DNA of 64,000 nt from NCBI GenBank assembly GCA_002348385.1, contig DEBD01000013.1, forward strand, positions 288,817 through 352,816. Reading direction: 5' to 3'. Below are positions 17,019-25,989 of this stretch, piece after piece. The position numbers and the translations under genes were made by a program. Numbering within the stretch: position 1 is the stretch's first letter; each line of letters begins with the position of its first letter. The notes below the pieces were generated by a model. That model did no database searches. It was not told the origin of the DNA and saw only the letters and a program-made list of their open reading frames with translations. This stretch comes from Gammaproteobacteria bacterium UBA2965 (GTDB taxonomy: Bacteria; Pseudomonadota; Gammaproteobacteria; Pseudomonadales; Azotimanducaceae).

Positions 17019-19349
17019 CTACAGATTGTCGAGCAGCGCTTGAGCCTGCTGCCGTTGCTCGTCGCTGCCGTCTTCGAGCACCTCGTTGAGAATGTCGCGG
17101 GCGCCATCTTCGTCACCCATGTCGATGTAGGCACGCGCAAGATCGAGTTTGGTGTTTGCGCTGTCGTCTACTTCATCGAAATTGAAATCTTCATCAGCCC
17201 TGGCGACCTCACTTTGTTCCAGCACTTCCGCCAGATCGGAGGTCTCTTCGGGCTCGGTCTCAAGATCGAAGTCCAACCCAAGATTACGGCCCACCTGGTC
17301 ACCTGCGCCAGTATCCGGGGTGTCCAGCTCCAACTCGAATTCGTCACTTTCTTCGCTCCCCACCTCGGTGAGCCCAGCGGGCTCCTCGAGGTCGTCAGCA
17401 TCGTCAATGGTGCTGGCGTGGGGAACCGTGCCCGCGGCACTCGCGTCATCCTGCGGCTGGTCTCCGGTCAGCCGCACCTCCAACTCGCGGGCCGTCAGAA
17501 GCGCATCCTGATCGTCACAACGATCGACGAATTCGACCATATGCGGCTCGAAACTCTGACGGTCTTCTGTCTCAGCAAAGATTTCCAGAACCTTCAACCG
17601 CACATCGTTTCGGTCCGGGTCGTTGTCCAGCACACCCAGCAGCAAGCTGACTGCCTGGGAATAGCGTCCGTAGGCAATATAGATGTCTGCCTCGGCAATG
17701 ACGTCACCGCGGGAGGACGCCTGATCATCGACACCGCTGTCCTCATGCTCGACTCGCTCGACCCTCTCGACCTCCTCACCCACCTCAAAGCTCTCTGCAT
17801 CCAGACCCGGCTCGTTGTCTTCATCCTTTGCGGTCTCGAATGCCAGCACCTGGTCCGGGTCCTGGCCTTGATCTTCGCCATCACTTTGCTGGCTCTCGGC
17901 GGCTTCGGGCACAGCCGCTACTTCCGGCTCGTGACGCACGTCCACAGCTTCGCCAGCAGCATAGTATTCGTCCTCATCCTCGCGCCGCCGCCGCGCCATG
18001 ATCAGCCCACCCACCAAGGCCAACACCAAAACACCCGCAGCACTCCCCATTGCAGCGGTGGATTGCCACCAGGGTTCCTGTTGCGCGGCAGCGCTTTGGT
18101 TTTGGCTCAGGTTGCGGGATGCCTCCTGCAGCTCCTCACGGGTCTGCGTCAGCTGGGCCTGCAGCTCGGCAATCTCCTGGTCCTTCACCTCGATTTGACG
18201 GTCTCTGATCTCTAGCTGGCTTCCCGCCAGTTCCTTTTCCCGGTCGAGTTGATAAGTCAGCTCGTCCACCTCGCGGGCCAGACGATCCGTTTCCTCTAAT
18301 GCTGCGTCCAGCTGAGCAATTTCAGACGCATCGGGCGCCAGGCCCGTGGCGCTGTCACCCTCGCCCGCCAGGATGGTCAGCTCGCCTTCAGCGCTTTCCT
18401 CGGCGCGCGGACCAGGTGTGAGCACTGCCCTGGCATCAAGCTGACCGCCCAGGTCCGAATTTTCCGGCTGGGCTACCTGCATGGGAGGCTCTTCCCGGAG
18501 GCGGCGGCGCCCGGTACGCCATTCGTCATGTTGCGCAGCCACCTCTGCAAGTGCATCGGTGCGCTGCACGGCGCGCGCTTCTTCGGCGCTGGGCAGACGC
18601 AACACATATCCCGCTTTGAGCTGGTTGATATTGTCATTTATGAAGGCGCGTCGGTTAAGGCGCTGAATCGCTAGCATGTTCTGCTGCACGCTGATGTCGC
18701 TGGCCGGAATCGTGCGCGCTGAGATTTTCCACAACGTGTCATCACGGGTGGTCATCAGCTCGTTGTCCAGCGGGCTGGACTCCAGTCGTGGCGCGGGCGG
18801 CTCGGGTGTCAGCGTCATACGCGTGCCGATGCGCGAGGGCGCGGGTTCTGGTTCGCGAGCAACTCGGCCCGCACTCTGGCTGGCCACGCTCTGCTGACGC
18901 GGCGCCTGCACGGCTGGAGCTGGTGCTTCGCTGAACATGGGTGGATCCAATAACAGCGTATATTCTTTCAACATACGTCCGCTGGACCACAAAACCTCCA
19001 CCAGGAAGTTGAGATAGGGCTCGGTGATCGCCTGAGAACTGGTGACGATTACCACAGCATTACCCGCATCGTCGAACGCGACCTCGAAACTGAGATCGGT
19101 AAGAAAAAAGAAGCGCTCTACACCTACCCGTTCAAAGTCCTCGCCGGATGCCAGCGATACGATAATTTCCGTCGGCTGCAGCCCTGCGGAATCGAGCAGT
19201 TCTATGCGCGCGTCGAGGCGCTCGTTGAGAGCGGATTCCAGCTCGATCTCGCCCAGACCCAATGCCCAGGCAGCGCCTGGCCCGAGCAGAGCGCAAACGC
19301 CAAACCAACAAACGCCCACGCGCAATTTTGTGAGCAGGTTCCTAACCAT
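17019..19349 (-). CDS. fimV: FimV-family polar hub protein with LysM and TPR domain
   Basis: FimV-type proteins organise cell poles and type IV pilus or flagellar function. The 776-residue protein has a signal peptide (about 1-29) followed by the FimV N-terminal motif GLGEIELESALNE. A LysM-type peptidoglycan-binding domain follows at about 201-253, a coiled coil at about 345-415, and one transmembrane helix at 432-452 followed by MARRRR. A highly acidic cytoplasmic region comes next, then the C-terminal FimV TPR domain (LDLARAYIDMGDEDGARDIL, about 740-760). Cytoplasmic acidity and Ala/Glu-rich spacers are typical. It stands between asd and truA. Confidence 0.92.
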   Translation of the reverse strand: MVRNLLTKLRVGVCWFGVCALLGPGAAWALGLGEIELESALNERLDARIELLDSAGLQPTEIIVSLASGEDFERVGVERFFFLTDLSFEVAFDDAGNAVVIVTSSQAITEPYLNFLVEVLWSSGRMLKEYTLLLDPPMFSEAPAPAVQAPRQQSVASQSAGRVAREPEPAPSRIGTRMTLTPEPPAPRLESSPLDNELMTTRDDTLWKISARTIPASDISVQQNMLAIQRLNRRAFINDNINQLKAGYVLRLPSAEEARAVQRTDALAEVAAQHDEWRTGRRRLREEPPMQVAQPENSDLGGQLDARAVLTPGPRAEESAEGELTILAGEGDSATGLAPDASEIAQLDAALEETDRLAREVDELTYQLDREKELAGSQLEIRDRQIEVKDQEIAELQAQLTQTREELQEASRNLSQNQSAAAQQEPWWQSTAAMGSAAGVLVLALVGGLIMARRRREDEDEYYAAGEAVDVRHEPEVAAVPEAAESQQSDGEDQGQDPDQVLAFETAKDEDNEPGLDAESFEVGEEVERVERVEHEDSGVDDQASSRGDVIAEADIYIAYGRYSQAVSLLLGVLDNDPDRNDVRLKVLEIFAETEDRQSFEPHMVEFVDRCDDQDALLTARELEVRLTGDQPQDDASAAGTVPHASTIDDADDLEEPAGLTEVGSEESDEFELELDTPDTGAGDQVGRNLGLDFDLETEPEETSDLAEVLEQSEVARADEDFNFDEVDDSANTKLDLARAYIDMGDEDGARDILNEVLEDGSDEQRQQAQALLDNL

Positions 19350-19665
19350 AGGCGCGTCTCATAGTCGATTTTCTGTAACGCCAGACGTGCGGTCTAGCCA
19401 GTGAGTGGATAAGTGCCATCCTGTGCACAATGCTGAATATCCATTTGATGCCGCGAAGGCAACTTAGAAGCAATGACCGAAAATTGCCGTAAGTGGCAAT
19501 TATGGCAGTTATTTTTCCCTTGCGCTGCTGTAACACCACTTGCACTTTTCTTACAGTCGGCAAGTCCGGGCGCGAGTTTTACCGCAAACTCAGCCGGCGA
19601 GTAAAGATCTTCGAGTTGCCCGCTACAAGTGTTGGCTTGTCATGCCGCGCATGTGTCAAGCACAC
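19350..19665. other. Intergenic region between asd and fimV
   Basis: No gene was found in these 316 bases. Both flanking genes run on the minus strand, so this region should hold an asd 3' end and the fimV promoter. An inverted repeat at 19482-19501 is listed separately as a possible terminator. A second short inverted repeat, CTGTAA/TTACAG, spans about 19527-19556. The segment is more AT-rich than its neighbours around 19500-19560. Confidence 0.5.
19482..19501 (-). terminator. Possible weak rho-independent terminator after asd
   Basis: On the minus strand, AATTGCC-ACTTAC-GGCAATT forms a 7-bp stem with a 6-nt loop. It is followed by TTCGG, so the T run is only four bases counting the stem end. 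It lies 165 bp past the asd stop. The short U tract makes this a weak candidate, and it could equally be an operator. Confidence 0.3.
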
Positions 19666-20703
19666 TCACGATCTGGTGCGGCAAGCACCGATTTCGAGGA
19701 GGCGCTCGGCAATCTGCACGCTGTTCAGCGCCGCACCTTTACGCACGTTGTCCGACACAACCCACAGATTGATTCCGTTCGGATGGGAGATGTCCTCTCG
19801 AATCCGCCCGACGAACACCGGGTCGGTGCCTGCGGCGTCGTCCACTGGCGTGGGATAGCCTTCCGCTTCCGGATCGTCGATGACGACCACGCCTGGCGCG
19901 GCGCCCAGCAGCTCACGCACTTCCCGCGCAGAGATCTTGGCCTCGGTTTCGATATGCACTGCCTCGGAATGACCGTAGAACACAGGAATACGCACACAGG
20001 TTGGGTTCACCTGTATGGATTCGTCACCCAGAATCTTCTGCGTCTCCCACACCATCTTCATCTCTTCGCGGGTGTAACCGTTGTCCTGGAAGCTGTCGAT
20101 GCGCGGGATCGCATTGAATGCAATCTGCTTGGGCATCACGTCGGGCTCGATGGGCTTCGCGTTGAGCAGGCTGGCGGTCTGACCCGCCAGCTCCTGCACC
20201 CCGCTGGCACCGGCACCGGACACAGCCTGATAGGTGGCCACGTTCACGCGAGTGATCCGCGCAGCATCGTGGATCGGTTTTAACGCCACTACCATCTGTA
20301 TGGTGGAGCAGTTTGGATTGGCGATGATGTTGCGCGGATTCGGCGCTTCCAGAACCTGGGCATTCACCTCGGGCACAACCAGGGGAATATCATCGTGGTA
20401 ACGGAACTGACTGGTGTTGTCGATGATGATGCACCCTGCCTCGGCCGCTTTCGGAGCGAACGTCTCTGACAAGCTGCCACCGGCGGAGAACAGGCCAATG
20501 TCAGTATCGGCAAAGTCGAATTGATCCAGCCGCTCAACCTGCACGGAATGGCCTCGGAACTGCAGCCGCTTACCGGCGGAGCGCTCGCTGGCGAGCAGGC
20601 TCAACCTGCCCACCGGAAAGTTCCGTTGCTCCAGAATCTCACGCATGGCCTCGCCCACCGCGCCAGTAGCGCCGGCGATGGCTACGTTGACCAGCTCACT
20701 CAC
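19666..20703 (-). CDS. asd: Aspartate-semialdehyde dehydrogenase
   Basis: Asd reduces aspartyl phosphate to the semialdehyde, the branch point to lysine/diaminopimelate, methionine and threonine. The 345-residue protein has the Rossmann start VAIAGATGAVG (7-17), active-site Cys132 in NPNCSTIQ, and the substrate motif AVSGAGASGVQEL. The start is GTG 20703, overlapping the leuB stop codon (GTGA, 4 bp). It is the last gene of leuC-leuD-leuB-asd, the Pseudomonas-like order. Confidence 0.96.
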   Translation of the reverse strand: MSELVNVAIAGATGAVGEAMREILEQRNFPVGRLSLLASERSAGKRLQFRGHSVQVERLDQFDFADTDIGLFSAGGSLSETFAPKAAEAGCIIIDNTSQFRYHDDIPLVVPEVNAQVLEAPNPRNIIANPNCSTIQMVVALKPIHDAARITRVNVATYQAVSGAGASGVQELAGQTASLLNAKPIEPDVMPKQIAFNAIPRIDSFQDNGYTREEMKMVWETQKILGDESIQVNPTCVRIPVFYGHSEAVHIETEAKISAREVRELLGAAPGVVVIDDPEAEGYPTPVDDAAGTDPVFVGRIREDISHPNGINLWVVSDNVRKGAALNSVQIAERLLEIGACRTRS

Positions 20704-21800
20704 AGACTTGCCTCCAGTTTGCCCAGTACCAGATCGCCCATTTCCTGGGTACCCACCAGGCTCGACGTCCCCTGCGAATCCGCAGGCATGATATCCATGG
20801 TCCGAAACCCCTCCGCAAGCACCGCATTTACGGCGCCTTCGATGGCATCTGCCGCATCGGGCGAATCCAGGCTGTAACGAAACATCATCGCCACAGACAG
20901 GATGGTGGCCAGGGGGTTGGCCTTGTCCTGTCCGGCGATGTCCGGCGCAGAACCATGCACGGGCTCGTACATCCCGGTGCCATCACTGGCCAGGGACGCG
21001 GACGGCAACATACCGAGCGATCCGGTAAGCATGGCGGCCACGTCGGAGAGAATGTCCCCGAACATGTTTCCCGTTACCAGAACATCGAACTGTTTGGGCG
21101 CTCGCACCAACTGCATGCCCGCGTTGTCCACGTACATGTGGCTGAGCTCTACGCTCGGGTACTCTGCGGCAAGCTGGCTCACCACTTCGCGCCACAATTG
21201 GGTCACTTCCAGTACATTGGCCTTGTCTACGGAGCACAATCGCCCCTGGCGCAACTCGGCCAACTCAAAAGCCACGCGCGCGATGCGCTCAATTTCGTGC
21301 TCACTGTATACATAGGTGTTGACGCCGCGCCGCTCGTTATCCACCACTTCTATGCCACGCGGCTCACCAAAGTAAATGCCACCCGTGAGCTCGCGCACGA
21401 TCAGAATGTCCAGATCGGACACCAACTCCTGTTTGAGAGAGGATGCCTGGGCCAGCGGTGCAAACAGCAGAGCCGGGCGCAAGTTGGCAAACAGGCTCAG
21501 CCCCGCACGCAGTCCCAGCAAGCCTCGTTCTGGCCGCTCCAGCGTGGGCAGGTCGTCCCACTTGGGCCCGCCTACGGCTCCCAGCAGCACGGCACGAGAC
21601 GACTGGGCCATTTGCAACGTGTCCGGCGGCAGAGGCGTGCCCGCAGCATCAATAGCATTGCCACCGACGAGGCCTTCCTGGAGCCGCACGTTCACCCCAC
21701 AGCGCGACGCAGCGTATTCGAGCACACGGCAGGCCACGGGCACCACCTCGGTCCCGATCCCATCTCCTGGAAGGACTAAAATATCTTTTTGTTCAGACAT
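20700..21800 (-). CDS. leuB: 3-isopropylmalate dehydrogenase
   Basis: LeuB oxidatively decarboxylates 3-isopropylmalate with NAD+ in leucine synthesis. The 366-residue protein has LPGDGIGTEVVP at 10-21, the substrate Arg region GLLGLRAGLSLFANLRP, the catalytic Tyr in FGEPRG...NTYVYSEHEIERI, the Lys in VDKANVLEVTQLWRE, and the metal-binding Asp in GDILSDVAAML. The NAD-binding HGSAPDIAGQDKANP is also clear. The gene sits 17 bp after leuD. Confidence 0.97.
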   Translation of the reverse strand: MSEQKDILVLPGDGIGTEVVPVACRVLEYAASRCGVNVRLQEGLVGGNAIDAAGTPLPPDTLQMAQSSRAVLLGAVGGPKWDDLPTLERPERGLLGLRAGLSLFANLRPALLFAPLAQASSLKQELVSDLDILIVRELTGGIYFGEPRGIEVVDNERRGVNTYVYSEHEIERIARVAFELAELRQGRLCSVDKANVLEVTQLWREVVSQLAAEYPSVELSHMYVDNAGMQLVRAPKQFDVLVTGNMFGDILSDVAAMLTGSLGMLPSASLASDGTGMYEPVHGSAPDIAGQDKANPLATILSVAMMFRYSLDSPDAADAIEGAVNAVLAEGFRTMDIMPADSQGTSSLVGTQEMGDLVLGKLEASL

Positions 21801-21817
21801 TTATCGAATCAACCTTA

Positions 21818-22462
21818 TTACCTGTCGACAAATAGCCAAGGCATCACCTTGGCATGACTCGTTTCGAAAGCGCGAATGGCTGCGGAGTGCGACAGGGTCA
21901 TGCCGATATCGTCCCATCCCTCTACCATGGCGCGCTTGCGGTTGGCCTCTATGGCGAATTGCACCAACTCACCGCTGGGCCGGGTTACCGCCTGGCCGGG
22001 CAAATCCACAGAGAGTTCCAAACGCTGGCCCGACGCTACTTGGGCAAACAAATCATCGATTATTTCTTCCTTTAAAACAATGGGTAATAGACCATTCTTA
22101 AAGCAGTTATTCAGAAATATATCGGCAAAGCTCGGGGCGATTACGCAACGAAATCCGTATTCCAACAGCGCCCACACCGCGTGTTCACGACTCGACCCGC
22201 AACCGAAGTTTCGACGCGCCAGGAGTATGCTAGCGCCCTGGTACTCGGGCTGGTTGAGCACGAAGGTGTGGTTGATCTGCCGTTCATTCGGGGTAAGGCC
22301 GATGTCACCCTCATCAAGATACCGCCAGGCGTCGAAAAGGTTGTCACCAAAACCCGTTCTATGAATGGACTTGAGAAACTGCTTGGGGATGATCTGGTCG
22401 GTATCTACGTTGGCCCGGTCCAAGGGCGCCACCAGCCCTGTGTGTTTGTTGAAGGCTTTCAT
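21818..22462 (-). CDS. leuD: 3-isopropylmalate dehydratase small subunit
   Basis: LeuD is the swivel-domain subunit that pairs with LeuC to isomerise 2-isopropylmalate. The product is 214 residues, with ANVDTDQIIPKQFLKSI near the start and the GCGSSREHAVWAL motif near residue 77. I chose ATG 22462 over an adjacent GTG at 22465: a GAGG site lies about 10 bases before it and it overlaps the leuC stop (TGATG). It is translated directly after leuC and before leuB. Confidence 0.96.
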   Translation of the reverse strand: MKAFNKHTGLVAPLDRANVDTDQIIPKQFLKSIHRTGFGDNLFDAWRYLDEGDIGLTPNERQINHTFVLNQPEYQGASILLARRNFGCGSSREHAVWALLEYGFRCVIAPSFADIFLNNCFKNGLLPIVLKEEIIDDLFAQVASGQRLELSVDLPGQAVTRPSGELVQFAIEANRKRAMVEGWDDIGMTLSHSAAIRAFETSHAKVMPWLFVDR

Positions 22463-23874
22463 CACCGCTGCCTCACATCAACAAAGTGGCCGGCCAGGGC
22501 GGCCGCCGCTGCCGTCGCGGGACTCACCAAATGGGTCCTGCCACCGTGACCCTGGCGACCTTCGAAATTCCGGTTGGAAGTAGCCGCGCAATGCTCACCC
22601 ACCTGCAACTTGTCCGGATTCATGGCCAGACACATGGAACACCCCGGGTCACGCCACTGGAAGCCGGCGTCCAGGAACACCTGGTGCAGCCCTTCCGCTT
22701 CCGCCTGCGCCTTCACCAACCCTGACCCGGGCACCACCATTGCCTGCTTGACCGGGGAGGCAACGTGCCCACCACGGGCAATTTCGGCCGCCACGCGCAG
22801 ATCCTCGATGCGCGAGTTGGTGCACGATCCGATGAACACGCGGTCAAGATGAATGTCCGTAACGGGTTGATTGGGTGACAGTCCCATATAGTCGAGTGCC
22901 CGTCGGTAGCCCTCGCGCTGCTGCTCGTCCTCGCATGCATCCGGGTCGGGCACCGCACCACCGACGCCGACCACCATTTCCGGTGAGGTACCCCAGGTGA
23001 CCTGGGGCTCCAGAACGCTCGCATCCAACGCCACCCTGCGATCGAAGCTGGCCTCTGCGTCGCTGTGCAGGTCGTGCCAGTATGACTGCGCCTGGTTCCA
23101 ATGCTCGCCCTTGGGCGCAAACGGCCTACCGTGAACGTAATTCAACGTCACCTCGTCCACGGCCACCAAGCCGGCGCGCGCGCCTGCCTCAATAGACATG
23201 TTGCATAGGGTCATCCGCCCTTCCATAGACAGTGCCGTTACGGCTGGGCCGCGAAATTCCATCGTGTGGCCGGTGGCACCCGCTGTGCCGATTCGGCCGA
23301 TCACGGCCAAAATGAGATCTTTGGCGTACACTCCGGCTGGCAGGGTGCCCTCGACCCATACCTCGAAATTGAGGGCCTTGGGGCCAACCAGGCATTGTGT
23401 CGCCAGCACGTGTTCCACATCGGAGGTGCCTATTCCCTGAGCCAACGCGGCGAAAGCGCCATGTGTCGAGGTGTGGGAGTCTCCGCACACGATGGTCATT
23501 CCGGGCAAGGTCGCACCCTGCTCAGGGCCCACCACATGCACGATACCCTGGCGACGATCCAGAATGTCGAACTGAGTAATACCGTGCGCCTTGCAGTTCC
23601 GGTCAAGGGTCTGAACCTGCTCGCGCGCGACCAGATCGGTGATGCCGTCGATACCGAGGCTGCGATTCTCGGTGGGGACGTTGTGATCGGGAGTCGCCAG
23701 ATTGGCGCCGCTACGCCAGGGTTTGCGGTCTGCCAGCGCGAGCCCCTCGAATGCCTGAGGAGACGTCACCTCGTGCAGCAGCTGCTGGTCGATATAGAGC
23801 ATGGTCTGCCCGTCGTCGCGCGCGCCCACCACATGGGCATCCCAGATCTTGTCGTATAGGGTGCGCGGGGCCAT
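22462..23874 (-). CDS. leuC: 3-isopropylmalate dehydratase large subunit
   Basis: LeuC is the [4Fe-4S] aconitase-family subunit of isopropylmalate isomerase. The 470-residue protein shows VCGDSHTSTHGAFAALAQGI, the first cluster Cys in FIGSCTNSRIEDL (about 345), and the remaining two in DPGCSMCLAMNPD (about 407-410). It is the first gene of the leuCDB-asd operon. Its upstream region is shared with a divergent LysR regulator and holds the palindrome described separately. Confidence 0.97.
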   Translation of the reverse strand: MAPRTLYDKIWDAHVVGARDDGQTMLYIDQQLLHEVTSPQAFEGLALADRKPWRSGANLATPDHNVPTENRSLGIDGITDLVAREQVQTLDRNCKAHGITQFDILDRRQGIVHVVGPEQGATLPGMTIVCGDSHTSTHGAFAALAQGIGTSDVEHVLATQCLVGPKALNFEVWVEGTLPAGVYAKDLILAVIGRIGTAGATGHTMEFRGPAVTALSMEGRMTLCNMSIEAGARAGLVAVDEVTLNYVHGRPFAPKGEHWNQAQSYWHDLHSDAEASFDRRVALDASVLEPQVTWGTSPEMVVGVGGAVPDPDACEDEQQREGYRRALDYMGLSPNQPVTDIHLDRVFIGSCTNSRIEDLRVAAEIARGGHVASPVKQAMVVPGSGLVKAQAEAEGLHQVFLDAGFQWRDPGCSMCLAMNPDKLQVGEHCAATSNRNFEGRQGHGGRTHLVSPATAAAAALAGHFVDVRQR

Positions 23875-23913
23875 CAGCGTGTCCTCAAGTCAGGGGCGGC
23901 AATTTTTGACTCT

Positions 23914-23942
23914 TTGATTAAATAACACAAATTCATTATTTT
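23914..23942 (+). promoter_or_regulatory. Candidate sigma-70 promoter for the LysR gene
   Basis: TTGATT (23914-23919) and TATTTT (23937-23942) are separated by 17 bases on the plus strand, within an AT-rich stretch that contrasts with the surrounding GC-rich genes. The -10 element overlaps the left arm of the palindrome at 23940-23958, so binding there would block this promoter. This is a pattern call only. Confidence 0.35.
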
Positions 23943-23958
23943 TATCTATAAGATAAAA
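23940..23958. promoter_or_regulatory. Palindromic LysR-type operator between leuC and the regulator gene
   Basis: TTTTATC-TATAA-GATAAAA is a perfect 7-bp inverted repeat around a 5-base centre. It contains the T-N11-A pattern of LysR-family binding sites. It lies between the divergent leuC (start 23874) and LysR (start 23970) genes, 12 bp before the latter. The likely roles are autorepression of the regulator and control of leuCDB-asd, by analogy with other divergent LysR pairs. Confidence 0.55.
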
Positions 23959-23969
23959 TTTAGGAATCA

Positions 23970-24881
23970 ATGTTTCCGACGGGATCCATCGAGATGCAAT
24001 CACAGGATCTGGCGACTTTTCTTGCAGTGGCACAGGCAAAGTCGTTCTCCCGCGCGGCGCAACTGCTTCACGTTACGCAGCCGGCGGTAACCAAGCGCAT
24101 TCAGAAGCTGGAACATGACTGCGGAGCAAGCCTGTTCGACCGGGTGGGCAAGCAGGTATACCTCACCGCGGCAGGAGAACTGCTGCAGCCGCGGGCGGAG
24201 GCGCTGCTTGCCGATCTGGCCGACACGCACAGACTGATCAACAACCTGCACCGCGAGGTCAGTGGCGCGCTAGCACTGACAACATCGCACCATGTGGGGT
24301 TGCACCGACTGTCACCCGTGCTCAAGGCGTTCTCCAAGGGCTACCCGGACGTGCGTCTGGACATGCGTTTCGAGGACTCCGAGGCCGCGCACGATTTGGT
24401 ACGCCGGGCGCGTTCAGAGATGGCGGTGGTCACCCTGGATCCACACGGCGCAATCGATCTGAACTACATGCCGCTATGGGACGACCCGCTGTGCTTCGTG
24501 GTAGCCCGCGAGCACCCTCGCGCGTCGACCCCCACCGCCACGCTGGCGGATCTGGCCAGGGAACCGGTCATTCTTCCGGGGCTTGCCACCTACACTGGCC
24601 GCATCGTGGCGGAGTTGTTCACCGAGCACGGACTCTCCCTCACCCCAAGCATGTCTACCAACTATCTCGAAACCATTGGCATGCTGGTAGCCACCGGGCT
24701 GGGCTGGAGTGTGCTGCCAGCCAGCATGGTCGGTCCCGATCTCGTTCGTCTTGCCACGGATGCGCCCGCGCTGCACCGAACGCTGGGTTGTGTGACGCAC
24801 CCTCAACGCACGCTATCCAACGCCGCAAGCGCGTTTCGCGACGTGTTACTGGAATTCCGGGACCCGGAGCTAGCCCCTTAG
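23970..24881 (+). CDS. LysR-family transcriptional regulator, divergent from leuC
   Basis: The product is about 303 residues. An N-terminal winged helix-turn-helix (about 10-70) contains FLAVAQAKSFSRAAQLLHVTQPAVTKRIQKLE, quoted in part as SFSRAAQLLHVTQPAV. A periplasmic-binding-like effector domain (about 95-300) follows. The ATG at 23970 has an AGGA site four bases away; ATG 23994 (MQSQDL) is an alternative closer to the family norm. Pseudomonas genomes have a similar LysR gene in this position. Control of leucine synthesis is inferred from position and the palindrome upstream; the effector is unknown. Confidence 0.88.
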   Translation: MFPTGSIEMQSQDLATFLAVAQAKSFSRAAQLLHVTQPAVTKRIQKLEHDCGASLFDRVGKQVYLTAAGELLQPRAEALLADLADTHRLINNLHREVSGALALTTSHHVGLHRLSPVLKAFSKGYPDVRLDMRFEDSEAAHDLVRRARSEMAVVTLDPHGAIDLNYMPLWDDPLCFVVAREHPRASTPTATLADLAREPVILPGLATYTGRIVAELFTEHGLSLTPSMSTNYLETIGMLVATGLGWSVLPASMVGPDLVRLATDAPALHRTLGCVTHPQRTLSNAASAFRDVLLEFRDPELAP

Positions 24882-24883
24882 GC

Positions 24884-25951
24884 TCACGCCCTTTCGACGT
24901 TCTGCGCCCTGTGACGCATGAGGTGATCCATGAGCACCAACGCCACCATGGCTTCCGCAATGGGTACGGCGCGGATGCCCACGCAAGGATCGTGGCGGCC
25001 CTTGGTAACCACCTCAACCTGCTCACCCTCGCGATCGATAGATTGTCCGGGGGTAGTCAGGCTGGAAGTGGGTTTCAGCGCGATACTGGCCACGATGTCC
25101 TGACCTGAGGAGATCCCGCCCAGCACACCGCCCGCATGGTTGCTCTTGAAGCCATCCCCATCCATCTCATCGCGGTGCTCGGTACCGCGCTGTCCCACCA
25201 CCGCGAAGCCATCCCCGAGGCCGACACCTTTCACCGCATTGATACTCATCAGGGCACCAGCCAGATCGGCGTCGAGCTTGCCGAATACCGGTTCGCCGAG
25301 CCCTACCGGCATACCTGCGGCCACTACCGTTACCTCCGCACCGATGGAGTCCCCTTCCCGGCGCAACTGATCGATGAGCGACTCGATTCCCGGCACAGCA
25401 CCCGGATCGCCGCAGAAGAACGCATTGTCCTCCACGGCACCCCAATCCTCGAGGGGCAGCGACATATCACCAATGGCGGAGAGGTAGCCACGAACCTGCA
25501 CACCCGCCTGTTCGGCCAGATACTTCTTCGCAATGCCTGCGGCCGCCACCCGCATGGCAGTTTCCCGGGCCGATGCCCGACCACCGCCGCGGTAGTCGCG
25601 CACTCCGTATTTGCGGTCGTAAGTGAAATCAGCATGGGCAGGCCGGTAGATGTCCTTGATGGCGGAATAGTCTTTGCTTTTCTGATCCACGTTTTCGATC
25701 AACAGGCCGATCGGAGTGCCCGTGGTCACGCCCTCGAACACCCCCGAAAGAATTCTGACGGCGTCCGGCTCCATGCGTTGGGTGGTATATTTGGAGCGGC
25801 CGGGTGCGCGCCGATCCAGATCGCGCTGCAGGTCGTCCTCACACAGCGACAAGCCCGGGGGACAGCCGTCTACCACGGCGCCGAGCGCGACCCCGTGGCT
25901 CTCACCGAAGGTGGTTACTCGAAACAGCTGTCCGAAAGAATTACCCGCCAT
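24884..25951 (-). CDS. aroC: Chorismate synthase
   Basis: AroC eliminates phosphate from EPSP to give chorismate, the branch point for aromatic amino acids and folate. It requires reduced FMN. The 355-residue protein has the family signatures [18 protein letters not shown] (16-33), RPGHAD-like [14 protein letters not shown], and [20 protein letters not shown]-like sequence. It also has the C-terminal [18 protein letters not shown]. It converges with the LysR gene with only 2 bp between stops, and follows prmB by 38 bp. Confidence 0.97.
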   Translation of the reverse strand: [355 protein letters not shown]

Positions 25952-25989
25952 GATTTGCTATCCGTTGAACGCAGCGCAGTATGAGCCGT

